In this document: piece by piece, positions 43,739-53,408 of the stretch
Layout of the letters: every line of letters starts with the position of its first letter
How positions within the stretch are numbered: position 1 is the first letter of the stretch
Assembly: GCF_003003885.1 (NCBI RefSeq)
Contig: NZ_PVWN01000005.1
Location: forward strand, 83,184-147,183
DNA from: Chlorogloea sp. CCALA 695
Lineage (GTDB): Bacteria > Cyanobacteriota > Cyanobacteriia > Cyanobacteriales > Chroococcidiopsidaceae
Direction of reading: 5' to 3'
DNA: 64,000 bases
The notes under the pieces: generated by a model
The model's input: the letters and a program-made list of their open reading frames with translations, nothing else
Databases searched by the model: none
What the model was told of the DNA's origin: nothing
Translations under genes and position numbers: made by a program

Positions 43739-44725
43739 ATGAATACCGTTGATTATCTCCGCATTAGTTTAATTGACCGTTGTAATTTTCGCTGTCAATA
43801 CTGTATGCCAGAAGGAGCAGAACTAAACTATATTTTGCAGCAACAGATATTAACTGATGAGGAATTACTTGTTCTCATCAAAGAAGTATTTATTCCTGTG
43901 GGTTTTACTCGTTTTCGCTTGACCGGGGGCGAACCCTTATTGCGTCCGGGGGTGGTAGATTTGGTAGGAAAAATTGCCGCAATTCCCGAAACTCAAGACC
44001 TTTCCATGACAACTAATGGTTTTTTATTAGCTGGAATGGCGCAGCAGCTACACGATGCGGGATTACGCCGGGTTAATATTAGTTTGGACTCGTTGAACGC
44101 TGAAACTTTCGATCGGATTATTGGCAATCGTGGGCGTTCTCAGTGGGAGAAAGTATGGAATGGAATCCAGGAAGCTTATAAAGTAGGTTTTGACCCTTTA
44201 AAACTAAATGTAGTTGTAATTCCGGGTGTAAATGATAGCGAAGTGCTAGATTTAGCGGCTTTAACTATTGACAAACAGTGGCACGTCCGGTTTATTGAAT
44301 TTATGCCTATTGGTAACGATCGCTTATTTAACGAGCAAGGCTGGATATCTTCAGAGCAATTACGCGATCAAATTTGCCATAAGTACGGTTTAACTACAGC
44401 TTTTGTAAGCGGTAATGGGCCAGCCGATGTATTTAAAATTCCTCACGCCAAAGGAACTCTAGGCTTTATTAGTCAGATGTCAGAGTGTTTTTGCGATCGT
44501 TGTAACCGAATGCGATTATCCGCCGATGGTTGGCTGCGTCCGTGTTTGTTGAATGAAAGCAACCAAATAGATTTAAAAACAGCGTTGCGGAGTGGAGTTA
44601 GTTTAGACCAGTTGCGGAGTCTTGTGAGCGACTTACTGGCACTCAAACCCGAAATCAACTACAAAGCTAGAGTTTCGGGTACTACAGGGGCTTACAGCCG
44701 TACTATGTCGCAAATTGGCGGCTAG
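43739..44725 (+). CDS. moaA: GTP 3',8-cyclase (molybdenum cofactor biosynthesis protein A)
   Basis: A ~328-residue radical-SAM enzyme for the first step of molybdopterin synthesis. N-terminal cluster motif [74 protein letters not shown]-terminal cluster [23 protein letters not shown] 43739 gives [19 protein letters not shown]; the earlier in-frame TTG adds nine unlikely residues. It would supply cofactor for the molybdoenzyme at 23654. Confidence 0.94.
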   Translation: MNTVDYLRISLIDRCNFRCQYCMPEGAELNYILQQQILTDEELLVLIKEVFIPVGFTRFRLTGGEPLLRPGVVDLVGKIAAIPETQDLSMTTNGFLLAGMAQQLHDAGLRRVNISLDSLNAETFDRIIGNRGRSQWEKVWNGIQEAYKVGFDPLKLNVVVIPGVNDSEVLDLAALTIDKQWHVRFIEFMPIGNDRLFNEQGWISSEQLRDQICHKYGLTTAFVSGNGPADVFKIPHAKGTLGFISQMSECFCDRCNRMRLSADGWLRPCLLNESNQIDLKTALRSGVSLDQLRSLVSDLLALKPEINYKARVSGTTGAYSRTMSQIGG

Positions 44726-44782
44726 TTATAGGCAAGGTAGGTAATTTAAGAGGCGCGATCGCACTTTAGCAACTTATATAAG

Positions 44783-45111
44783 TTATTGCCCTTTATACCC
44801 AATGGTAAACAGCACAATACTTTCTAGATTAGCGATTACTTCTAGTTCTAGTTGTCCTAATTTTTTAATCAATCGAGTTTTGTCAATTACGCGGAGTTGG
44901 TGACAGAGTGCAACAGAATCTTGATTTAAGCCGCCTTGACCGCTAGAAATCATCAAGCACGTTGGTAGAGAAGCGCGTCTTAAGTTGGTTGTGAGGGGAA
45001 TTGAGATAGCGTACTTTCTTGAAAAATGATAACAGGACGAGTGCCAGCTTGTTCCGAGCCTTTTATTGGATCAAGATTTGCTAACCATATTTCACCGCGT
45101 TCTATTTTCAT
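44783..45111 (-). pseudogene. MazF/PemK-type toxin gene, frameshifted
   Basis: From ATG 45111: MKIERGEIWLANLDPIKGSE, QAGTRPVIIFQEST, then a premature stop after FPSQPT. The MazF/PemK body resumes in another frame: SIPLTTNLRRASLPTCLMI, SSGQGGLNQDSVALCHQLRV, IDKTRLIKKLGQLELEV, and so on to the natural stop at 44783-44785. A short deletion with frameshift lies near 45000-45030. The ATG overlaps the end of the upstream antitoxin-like gene, the usual toxin-antitoxin layout. Toxin should be inactive. Confidence 0.82.
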
Positions 45112-45346
45112 CTTTATCCTCATTATTTAAGAGTTCGGCATACTCAGAAATACCTGCCTCGGCTAGTTCTCGATCTTCTTGGGCAAATTCCTGATAAAGG
45201 TTTGCAAATTGGCTAACATCGGTTATTTGTTTACTGAATTTTGCCTGAAATTTGATGAAAGCAATAAAATCCGCGACTTGTTTGAGTTGCTGATCATTAA
45301 AGCTATCTATTTCTTGTTTAAGAGATTCCTTCGTAACTCCTATCAT
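45092..45346 (-). CDS. antitoxin-like protein partner of the broken MazF/PemK toxin
   Basis: An 84-residue acidic protein: MIGVTKESLKQEIDSFNDQQ, LKQVADFIAFIKFQAKFSKQ, FANLYQEFAQEDRELAEAGI, SEYAELLNNEDK. ATG 45346 is chosen because AAAGGAGAAAAA sits just before it; an upstream in-frame start would add 30 residues. The N-terminal helix pair plus acidic tail is typical of small cyanobacterial antitoxins placed before MazF genes. Its end overlaps the toxin ATG by 20 bases. Intact although the toxin is broken. Confidence 0.7.
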   Translation of the reverse strand: MIGVTKESLKQEIDSFNDQQLKQVADFIAFIKFQAKFSKQITDVSQFANLYQEFAQEDRELAEAGISEYAELLNNEDKDENRTR

Positions 45347-45540
45347 TATTTTTCTCCTTTTAAATTTGTTAATTTTAATTATTGACGTATCTAAGCGATC
45401 GCTTATTTCTAATTTTCTGCGATCGCACAATTCCACAATATTTTAGCATTATCCCTATTCTCCCTATTCTTCCCTTTTTTTAAGGGGGGCTGGGGGGGAT
45501 CAACCGTTGAGTCGCGCCACAAACCCTCTCAAAATCACTC

Positions 45541-48500
45541 TTAATTCGTCTCTCCTTCCACAATCTTAATTTCTGCTTCTGTCAACTCATAAAGTTGATA
45601 AACCAGTCGATCTATTTCGGTTTCAATGTCCTTAATATCTTTCTCTTTAGCATCAAGACATTTTTTTACAAGAGTTTCTATCTTTTTTTGCTCTAATTTG
45701 GTAGCAATAAAAATAGGAATCTGTTTCATATAGTCGCTAAATGATCTCAGATAACCACCTCGAATAGAATTAGAAATCATCGAATAGAACCACTCAACTA
45801 ATTGAGAGTTTAAAAGCCCACAAAGCCACATTTCATTAGTTGGAATAAAGTAGCAAGTATTGCCTGCATAAAAACCTAATCGATCAATTGAAAAACTTTG
45901 ATGCTCATAAATATCAGGATAGATAATTTTAGGTTTCTCAAATTCTTGCCAGTAAATACAAGAGCGTAATTCCCAAAAATATTTACCTTGGTCGCATCGC
46001 TTGATTAATGATTCTTTAAATTGAAAAAAATATTGATAAATTGCCGGATATGTTTCAGCAAAAATTTTCTCTGCCTCTTTTTCTGGTCGATCAGACCAGG
46101 GATGTTTTTTGTTTTCAGAAGATTCAATTTTGATGATATATTGCTCGGTAAAATCAATATGCCATCGCTTAATATCTCGACCACGTAAAAAAGGCTTTAA
46201 CACTTCAGCCGAAGAAGTATTTTCAGTAATCAATCTGTCGTGGGTAACTTTATCTACAACAAATGCTTCATTAAAACCTGTTAAAATACCTCGATGAAAT
46301 CTGCCGTTTATATACTCCCCTAACGGCGTGCCAGAATTTTGCAGTTTTGCTAATAAGTTTAAGGTTTGAAAAGACTCTAGCCGCCAACCGTCAGACTTCA
46401 AGTTTCTCTGCGAAATTGTCAAACTATCTTGTTCTAATTCCGTTGCAAAATGTGCAATATTTTGTTTTTTCGCTTCATCCCATGACAAAGTTTGTACTTG
46501 ATTTGCATCAGATTGAATTTTACTTAAAATGATGATACTAGGATAGGCGATCGCTTCTTCAAAAACTGGAAAATCACCGAAATCAATTAAATAGTGAATT
46601 GTTGTTGAATCCGTCAAAAGTTGGCGTAATTTCTTACCATAACCTGCTCTAAAATATTTGTTAGAAGATATATAAGTTAAATGACCGTTTGCTTTTAATA
46701 AGTGCAGACTTAATTCATAAAAATATACAAATAAGTCAGCAACCCCTGTATAGCATTGATAATTTTGCTGTAAACTTGTTTTCAATTCCTTAATTTCTTC
46801 CTGTCTAATATAAGGAGGGTTCCCAATTACTACATCAAAGCCAATAAAATCACCTTCATTATTCAAAACTTCAGGAAACTCAAACCGCCACTCTAGAGCA
46901 TTTTCATAAAGTCTACCGCTTTCTATATCCTCAATTTCAACCCTTAATCTATCAATTTCATTATTTAACTTAGCGCTCTTTTGCTCCCGCACTTTTTTAG
47001 CCGCCTTTGTTTCTTCAAATAACAAAGTTTGATTTTCCAAATTATAGAGGTCAATATCTATTAAAATTCTTAACTTGGTTTTATTTGGATCGATTCCTTG
47101 CAGTGTTGTCTTAAAACTGCCTTTAATATCTTTAATTAATCTTTCCATTTCCCGTTTCTGCTCTTTACTTTCAGCATTGCGGTAAGTTTGTACAGCATTT
47201 CGATAAATATCTATACTGTGTTTCTTTTTATTCAAAGCTTGTTTCAAATCAGCATCTAACGCAAATCGACTAACTAAAGAATTACCGCACTTGATATTGA
47301 TATCAATATTTGGTAGAGTCTCCAATTCTGTACAATTACTTTCTACCCGATAATAAGCATTTTTCAAAAGCTCAATCCATAGCCGCAAACGACAAATTTT
47401 TACTGAGTTTGGATTAATATCGACACCAAATAAACAGTTTTCAATAATTTTTTGCTTCTCGTGAAAAAGTGTTTCTTGTATACGCTGACTTTCTTTGCTT
47501 TTTGGATTGTATTCAAATAACTTTCCATCATCATCAATGACAATTAACTCATCATTGACAACTTCAACCTGATAATCTCTTAAGGTTTTCCCACTTCTAT
47601 CAAGCAGAATCTTTAGTTCACTTTTGATTGCAATTATTTCATTAAGAGCCGAAACTAGAAAATGTCCTGAACCTACCGCCGGATCGCAAATTTTTAAACT
47701 ATTAATAATTGTATTGGCGGCTTTTTTGTCGGTAATTCTTTCATTCAAATCATCAATGTTTTGACAATTTAAGCCATTTACTTCATTAAATTTCTGTACC
47801 ACCGCTCTACGAATTGTTTCACGACACATATACATCGTAATAAAGCCTGGTGTAAAGAAAGAACCATCTTTATAGCCGTTAATCTTTTCAAAAATTAATC
47901 CAAGCACCGAAGCATTAATCAGTGTTTTATTTTCTTCTTGAATCTCCTCGGAACCTTCACTACTAAAATCATAAGCATTAAGAAACTCAAATAAATACTC
48001 TAAAGCATTGAAATTACCTAATCGCCTTTTGCCATTACTATCTTTTAAAACACTAGATGAAAAAATAGGCAGCTTTTCATCTCTGAGATTGCTAATAAAA
48101 ATAGTTAACTGCTCGATATCCGTTGGCTCAAACAGCGAACTATTAAGATAAGGAATATTAGCAAAAATGGCTTTTATACTTGCATTACGATCGCTCTGCT
48201 TACGAGCTAATACATCAAAGAAAAGCCTATTAACGTCACCATAACTTTGTACTTTTGTCAAGCTTAAAAAAGCAAAAGACCGATCACCTTTATGATATTT
48301 AATTAATTGAGCTTCTAGTAACTTAAGGAAAAGAACACGATTTATCCAAGTGATTACTAACTCTAAACCAACATTAAATAGTCTTTCTCCTTCAGTATCT
48401 CCAAACTGTTCCGGCTTCTCTATTCGAGAAATTTTGTCTAAACTATCAAGCTGAGTGATGGCATTTTCAAGCAAAGAACCTGCAATGCGATCGCTCTCTT

Positions 48501-49326
48501 TTTTGCGTCCGATCAGCTTTTTGCTACCTTCTTTTGTTTCGGTCAAGCCGATAATATACAATAACTCGTTATAAAAAGCCTTATCCAGTCGGTTGCTATC
48601 ATTGGCAAAAGGCAGTTTTAGTAAGTGTTCTGGGGAAAACAGCTTAAATAGCACAATTAGTTTGCGATCGCCTTCTTCGTCACTATTCCTCAAAAATCCG
48701 TCATAGTCGCGGATATCAAGATGGGTAAACTCAATCTCATTTTCAAGGAGTGCGATCGCTCTTTTGGCAATTTGTTTATAGAAAAACTCAGTTTTTGTAC
48801 TACTTAGTCTCCCTGCTTCAAAATCAATAAATTGATTTACCAGCGTTTTATCTTGGACAAATAGCTGTTCAAACATTGCTGCATCAAAAATAAACCACTC
48901 ATAAATATTGGTTGCAACTAGATATCTAATTTCAAGATTATTACCTGTAATTCTTTCTCGCAAAAAGTATAAAACTAATTCCTGAAAAGCCTTAGTGTTT
49001 AGATTGTCAACCTCTAGCATTTCGGCTTTGTTGGTTGGTTTTTTGGCTTCTACAAGTACACCAACACTGCTTTTAGAATCTTTGCCATTATGAATAACAA
49101 GGTCGTTACGCCCTTTGGTATTGATAAAATGACTTGGACTATAGTAAGTGTTCTTTAAAAAATCAGCAACAAGATTTTTATGAAATTCCTCAGATTCAGT
49201 CTCATTGATTTGGTCAATTAGTTTAACTAGATTCGTTTTGAAAGTTTCAATATTTTCTCTAATTGGCTTAACTTTAAGGAACGCTTTATTTAATGCTTGT
49301 CTTGGCGATAATTTTTTGGGTGTCAT
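45541..49326 (-). CDS. type IIG (Eco57I-like) single-chain restriction-modification enzyme
   Basis: A ~1261-residue fusion of nuclease, DNA methyltransferase and target-recognition domains. A PD-(D/E)xK nuclease candidate lies at ~75-95 (RNDLVIHNG ... VGVLVEAKKP: Asp, Glu, Lys). N6-adenine methyltransferase motif I is ICDPAVGSGHFLVSALNEI near residue 545. Catalytic motif IV is VVIGNPPYIRQEEIKE near 830, with YISSNKYFRAGYGKKLR after it. A TaqI-like specificity domain (FHRGILTGFNEAFVVD, LKPFLRGRDIKRWHIDF, GFYAGNTCYFIPTNEMW) fills the end. ATG 49326 is preferred over TTG 49344. AT-rich composition and position beside a broken toxin-antitoxin locus suggest acquired DNA. Confidence 0.88.
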   Translation of the reverse strand: MTPKKLSPRQALNKAFLKVKPIRENIETFKTNLVKLIDQINETESEEFHKNLVADFLKNTYYSPSHFINTKGRNDLVIHNGKDSKSSVGVLVEAKKPTNKAEMLEVDNLNTKAFQELVLYFLRERITGNNLEIRYLVATNIYEWFIFDAAMFEQLFVQDKTLVNQFIDFEAGRLSSTKTEFFYKQIAKRAIALLENEIEFTHLDIRDYDGFLRNSDEEGDRKLIVLFKLFSPEHLLKLPFANDSNRLDKAFYNELLYIIGLTETKEGSKKLIGRKKESDRIAGSLLENAITQLDSLDKISRIEKPEQFGDTEGERLFNVGLELVITWINRVLFLKLLEAQLIKYHKGDRSFAFLSLTKVQSYGDVNRLFFDVLARKQSDRNASIKAIFANIPYLNSSLFEPTDIEQLTIFISNLRDEKLPIFSSSVLKDSNGKRRLGNFNALEYLFEFLNAYDFSSEGSEEIQEENKTLINASVLGLIFEKINGYKDGSFFTPGFITMYMCRETIRRAVVQKFNEVNGLNCQNIDDLNERITDKKAANTIINSLKICDPAVGSGHFLVSALNEIIAIKSELKILLDRSGKTLRDYQVEVVNDELIVIDDDGKLFEYNPKSKESQRIQETLFHEKQKIIENCLFGVDINPNSVKICRLRLWIELLKNAYYRVESNCTELETLPNIDINIKCGNSLVSRFALDADLKQALNKKKHSIDIYRNAVQTYRNAESKEQKREMERLIKDIKGSFKTTLQGIDPNKTKLRILIDIDLYNLENQTLLFEETKAAKKVREQKSAKLNNEIDRLRVEIEDIESGRLYENALEWRFEFPEVLNNEGDFIGFDVVIGNPPYIRQEEIKELKTSLQQNYQCYTGVADLFVYFYELSLHLLKANGHLTYISSNKYFRAGYGKKLRQLLTDSTTIHYLIDFGDFPVFEEAIAYPSIIILSKIQSDANQVQTLSWDEAKKQNIAHFATELEQDSLTISQRNLKSDGWRLESFQTLNLLAKLQNSGTPLGEYINGRFHRGILTGFNEAFVVDKVTHDRLITENTSSAEVLKPFLRGRDIKRWHIDFTEQYIIKIESSENKKHPWSDRPEKEAEKIFAETYPAIYQYFFQFKESLIKRCDQGKYFWELRSCIYWQEFEKPKIIYPDIYEHQSFSIDRLGFYAGNTCYFIPTNEMWLCGLLNSQLVEWFYSMISNSIRGGYLRSFSDYMKQIPIFIATKLEQKKIETLVKKCLDAKEKDIKDIETEIDRLVYQLYELTEAEIKIVEGETN

Positions 49327-49448
49327 GAAACTAGGAGCAACCAATAGATTTACTCCAGTATGCCCAATTATTACTGTATTGCCTGTATTTGCTTAAGTCC
49401 TTTTTTAATGGAGGAAATATTTAAAAAAGGGGTTCAGATGGGCGATCG

Positions 49449-50936
49449 CTACCCTAAATTAACCAAGCGTTGATTCAAGGCGTTTTTGGCTTGTTCTCGG
49501 TCGTCGAAATGGATTTTTTCTGTACCAAGGATTTGATAATCTTCGTGACCTTTTCCGGCAATTAGTACGCCATCGCCAGGTTTTGCAAGCAAAATTGCTT
49601 CATTAATTGCCGCCGCGCGATCGCTTATTACTATTGGTTTAATAGTTGATGGGATACCCGCTAAGATATCAAGCAAAATTTGTTCGGGGTTTTCGGTACG
49701 AGGATTATCAGAAGTTACAACGGCGATATCGGCAAGTTCGGCAGCTATTTTACCCATTTTTGGGCGTTTGGTGCGATCGCGATCACCTCCACAACCAAAG
49801 ACGCAAATCATTTTACCGCTAATAAATGGACGGGCGGCTTTAAGTAAGTTTTCTAAACTATCTGGCGTATGTGCGTAATCTACAATTGTGCTGATGTCTT
49901 GAAGGGGCGATATCTGCACTCGTTCCATGCGTCCGGGTACGCCAGGAAAATCTGGCAATACTTGGGCAATTAATTGTAAATCTACACCTAAATGTAAGGC
50001 TGTTCCTACGGCTGCTAGAAGATTGGCTAGGTTGTACTGACCAACTAAAGGCGATTCAAAAGCGATGTCACCTTTGGGAGTGTGGAGAGTGCCGCTAACC
50101 CCCGATGGTTGGTATTTTAGGTCGGTTGTATGCAATTCTGCGGTGCGATCGCCCACACTGTAACGCCATACTGGAGATTGAATTTGCTTAATTAGGCGAT
50201 CGCTAATTGGATCGTCAATATTAATTATTGCTAATCCTTGCAGATATTCAGGGCTAAATAACAAAGCTTTGGCTTTAAAGTAATCCTCCATATCTTTGTG
50301 ATAATCAAGGTGATCTTGAGTCAAGTTAGTAAATACTGCAACGTCAAACTCGCAGCTTTTTACCCTTCCTTGCGCCAAAGAGTGGGAACTAACTTCCATA
50401 ACTCCAAACTTACAGCCAGCATCACGGGCTTCGGCAAATTGCTGTTGTAATTCCACTGCAAAGGGCGTTGTATGCGCCGCAGTTTTTTCAAAACCCGCCC
50501 AACGAGTGTAAAGCGTACCCATTAAAGCTGTAGATAAATGCGCCTCTGTCAAGAAAAACTCGATTAAATGCGTCGTCGTAGTTTTACCATTAGTCCCGGT
50601 AATGCCCACAAGTTGCATTTGCTTAGTAGGATGCCCATAAAAAGCCGATGTGATCGCCGCGCAAGCCTTTACCATGTCTGTAGCACCAATTAAAACAGGG
50701 TTATTGACATCATTGGCTATTTGAGTAGAAACTATAGCTGCAATTGCCCCCGATGCGATCGCGCTTGACCAAAATTCTCCACCATCAACCCGCGTTCCGG
50801 GCATTCCTATAAACAAATCTCCCGGTTGACAAGCATGAGAATTAGTAGTTAAGCCTTTTACTTCGTCATCTATTGCTGGATGTTCGGGCGACAGGGAAAG
50901 ATCGCTAACTTGAGATAACAATTCGCCTAATTTCAT
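49449..50936 (-). CDS. murE: UDP-N-acetylmuramoyl-L-alanyl-D-glutamate--2,6-diaminopimelate ligase
   Basis: A 495-residue Mur ligase adding meso-diaminopimelate in peptidoglycan synthesis. ATP site VGITGTNGKTTTTHLIEFFL; TALMGTLYTRWAG; NLTQDHLDYHKDMEDYFKAK; IVDYAHTPDSLENLLKAARP; CVFGCGGDRDRTKRPKMG; VVTSDNPRTENPEQILLDI (the DNPR motif indicates diaminopimelate rather than lysine). Its ATG lies 5 bases after a small glutaredoxin-like gene, so they are co-transcribed. Confidence 0.96.
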   Translation of the reverse strand: MKLGELLSQVSDLSLSPEHPAIDDEVKGLTTNSHACQPGDLFIGMPGTRVDGGEFWSSAIASGAIAAIVSTQIANDVNNPVLIGATDMVKACAAITSAFYGHPTKQMQLVGITGTNGKTTTTHLIEFFLTEAHLSTALMGTLYTRWAGFEKTAAHTTPFAVELQQQFAEARDAGCKFGVMEVSSHSLAQGRVKSCEFDVAVFTNLTQDHLDYHKDMEDYFKAKALLFSPEYLQGLAIINIDDPISDRLIKQIQSPVWRYSVGDRTAELHTTDLKYQPSGVSGTLHTPKGDIAFESPLVGQYNLANLLAAVGTALHLGVDLQLIAQVLPDFPGVPGRMERVQISPLQDISTIVDYAHTPDSLENLLKAARPFISGKMICVFGCGGDRDRTKRPKMGKIAAELADIAVVTSDNPRTENPEQILLDILAGIPSTIKPIVISDRAAAINEAILLAKPGDGVLIAGKGHEDYQILGTEKIHFDDREQAKNALNQRLVNLG

Positions 50937-50941
50937 ATTAA

Positions 50942-51235
50942 TTAAACCTCACCTAATTGCGCTGATTGTCCATCACTCGATAAATATTTCTGTAACATTT
51001 GTTGCAATTGCATTGTACTAGCGCGAGGCGAAGGACGAGGTAAAAGTTGTTCTTTACCCGCAGACAGCTTACAAATTACGGGAACTTCGTATTGATAGAC
51101 ATTAAACCAGTCGGGGCGACTTGTAATATCACGAATTTCTAAGTCAAAATTTAAAATAGCGCGAATTTGCTGTAATTTCTCCTCTAAGCCTTCGCACAAG
51201 TGACAACCCGGTTTACTGTACATAATTAATTGCAT
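50942..51235 (-). CDS. glutaredoxin-like family protein
   Basis: A 97-residue thioredoxin-fold protein of the DUF836/glutaredoxin-like type. MQLIMYSKPGCHLCEGLEEK with the redox CHLC motif at residues ~11-14, FDLEIRDITSRPDWFNVYQY, EVPVICKLSAGKEQLLPRP (cis-Pro before Val). Probably a thiol-disulfide protein of unknown partner. Upstream of murE in an operon. Confidence 0.85.
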   Translation of the reverse strand: MQLIMYSKPGCHLCEGLEEKLQQIRAILNFDLEIRDITSRPDWFNVYQYEVPVICKLSAGKEQLLPRPSPRASTMQLQQMLQKYLSSDGQSAQLGEV

Positions 51236-51320
51236 TATTATCAGCCGATTGTAAAACTACTACTCTTTCTAGATCGGGGCATATTTCGATATTCTGGAAT
51301 AAGAAGTAACAAAAATAATT

Positions 51321-52046
51321 ATGAGCCTTTCCACCGATTCGCCTAACCTAGCCGCCAAGTTCGATTTAGCTGAACTAAATCAAAAGTATGATACCGCCCA
51401 TCCACAAGATGTTTTAGCTTGGTGTGTTGAAAACATAAACACTGGATTAGTTCAAGCCAGTGCCTTCAACGTAGATGATATAGTAATTACCGATATACTT
51501 TACCGCGATCTTAAGCATCCAATTCCGGTAATATTTCTCGATACTTTGTACCACTTTCCCCAAACTTTAGAATTAGTAGGCAAAGTTAAAGAGTTATACA
51601 ACGTAGACCTGCAAACCTACAAAATGCCCGACCTTGATAGCCGCGAAGCCTTCACAGCTAAGTACGGAGACTCATTGTGGGACAAAGATATTAGCCAATT
51701 TCACCAAATCACCAAAATTGAACCCTTGCAACGGGGACTAGCAGAATTGAATACAACGGCGTGGATTACTGGACGGCGACGAGATCAAGCCAATACTCGC
51801 CAAGTTATGCCAATATTTGAAGTAGATGGCAAACAGCGTCTCAAAGTCAATCCTATTGCTAGTTGGACGCGCAAAGAAACCTGGGCGTATGTATTTGAAC
51901 ACGGCGTTATCTACAATCCTCTCCACGACCAAGGTTATCCCAGTATTGGCGACGAACCTATTACAACCCAAGTAGGCGAAGGCGAAGACGAACGCGCCGG
52001 ACGCTGGCGGGGAATGGGCAAAACTGAATGTGGTATTCACATCTAA
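51321..52046 (+). CDS. cysH: phosphoadenylyl-sulfate reductase (thioredoxin)
   Basis: A 241-residue CysH reducing PAPS to sulfite in sulfate assimilation. DVLAWCVENINTGLVQASAF, PVIFLDTLYHFPQTLELVG, AWITGRRRDQANTRQVMPIF, VNPIASWTRKETWAYVFEHG, PLHDQGYPSIGDEPITTQVG and the catalytic-Cys tail KTECGIHI. It lacks the paired cysteines of Fe-S APS reductases, so PAPS is the likely substrate. Confidence 0.94.
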   Translation: MSLSTDSPNLAAKFDLAELNQKYDTAHPQDVLAWCVENINTGLVQASAFNVDDIVITDILYRDLKHPIPVIFLDTLYHFPQTLELVGKVKELYNVDLQTYKMPDLDSREAFTAKYGDSLWDKDISQFHQITKIEPLQRGLAELNTTAWITGRRRDQANTRQVMPIFEVDGKQRLKVNPIASWTRKETWAYVFEHGVIYNPLHDQGYPSIGDEPITTQVGEGEDERAGRWRGMGKTECGIHI

Positions 52047-52092
52047 TAATTTTCTGCTTCTAAAAACTCGCGCTTGGTACGGTAAGTTATAA

Positions 52093-53388
52093 ATGCTAAA
52101 AATCCTCCATCTGTCTGATATCCACATGGGAAGCGGCTTTACTCATGGCAAGCTTAATCCCGAAACTGGTTTGAATACACGTTTGGAGGATTTTGTCAAT
52201 ACTTTATCTAAATGTATTGACTATGCCTTAGCCGAGCCAGTAGATTTAGTATTGTTTGGCGGCGATGCTTTTCCCGATGCTACACCGCCGCCTTACGTTC
52301 AAGAAAAATTTGCTACTCAATTTCGCCGTTTAGTTGATGCTCAAATACCTACGGTGTTGCTAGTAGGCAACCATGACCAGCATTCGCAAGGCATGGGTGG
52401 GGCAAGTTTATGTATTTATCGTACCTTGGGCGTACCGGGATTTTTAGTAGGAGACAGATTAACAACTCACCACATCCAAACTCGTAATGGTGCAGTGCAA
52501 GTAGTTACCCTTCCTTGGCTAACTCGTTCAACCTTGCTAACACGCCCGGAAACTGAAGGTTTATCAATTACCGATATCAACGATATGTTAATTGATCGCC
52601 TGCGGACGGCAATGGAAGGAGAAGTTCGCCGTTTAGATCCCGAAATCCCCACAGTGCTGTTAGGACACCTAATGATTGACAGCGCTAATTTGGGTGCTGA
52701 ACGCCTGTTAGCTGTAGGAAAAGGGTTTACTATTCCTTTATCGTTAATCACTCGCCCTTGCTTTGATTACGTGGCGCTAGGTCACGTCCACCGTCACCAG
52801 AACCTTAATAAATCTAATGACCCGCCTGTAATTTATCCTGGTAGTATTGAGCGGGTTGATTTTAGCGAAGAAAAAGAAGATAAAGGCTATGTCAAAGTCT
52901 CTTTAGAAAAGGGTAAAGTAGAGTGGGAATTTTGCCCATTGCAAGTACGGAAGTTTCAGACTATCAAAGTAGATATATCTAAGGCAACTGAACCTCACGA
53001 GCAATTGATGAAAGCGATCGCCAAACATACTATTGAAGATGCGGTAGTAAGGCTAATTTATCAACTTGGCTCTGAGCAAATAGATAAAATTGATAGTGCT
53101 GCTGTTCATAGCGCCCTGAGTGCAGCCCATAGTTATACAATTCAACCAGAATTAATTAGTCAGTTAGCTAGACCGCGTTTGCCAGAATTAGGGGCTAGTA
53201 GTGCAATTGACCCAATGGAAGCATTGACAGCTTACATAAATAATCGCCAAGACCTGAAAGAGATATCAAGTTTAATGCTGGAAGCCGCCAATAAATTGCT
53301 ATCTGCTAAGACTGAGGAAGTCTGGTTTGATACTACGGTTAGCGAACCTACCGCTAATAACCAAAATAGCCAGTTAAGGTTGCTCTGA
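52093..53388 (+). CDS. SbcD/Mre11-like DNA repair exonuclease subunit
   Basis: A 431-residue calcineurin-fold phosphoesterase. The metal motifs are in order: LKILHLSDIHMGSGFTHGKL, VDLVLFGGDAFPDATPP, TVLLVGNHDQHSQGMGGASL, TVLLGHLMIDSAN, YVALGHVHRHQNLNKSNDPP. A capping/SbcD C-terminal domain follows (YPGSIERVDFSEEKEDKGYV). It would act with an SbcC-like ATPase encoded elsewhere to process DNA ends and hairpins. It starts 46 bases after cysH on the same strand. Confidence 0.9.
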   Translation: MLKILHLSDIHMGSGFTHGKLNPETGLNTRLEDFVNTLSKCIDYALAEPVDLVLFGGDAFPDATPPPYVQEKFATQFRRLVDAQIPTVLLVGNHDQHSQGMGGASLCIYRTLGVPGFLVGDRLTTHHIQTRNGAVQVVTLPWLTRSTLLTRPETEGLSITDINDMLIDRLRTAMEGEVRRLDPEIPTVLLGHLMIDSANLGAERLLAVGKGFTIPLSLITRPCFDYVALGHVHRHQNLNKSNDPPVIYPGSIERVDFSEEKEDKGYVKVSLEKGKVEWEFCPLQVRKFQTIKVDISKATEPHEQLMKAIAKHTIEDAVVRLIYQLGSEQIDKIDSAAVHSALSAAHSYTIQPELISQLARPRLPELGASSAIDPMEALTAYINNRQDLKEISSLMLEAANKLLSAKTEEVWFDTTVSEPTANNQNSQLRLL

Positions 53389-53408
53389 TTGTTCGCGGAT
53401 TTTTGGCA

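Noticed and set aside
44727..44782. possible end of another gene downstream of moaA
   Set aside because: Only a HIP1 site and short AT-rich text; nothing coding.
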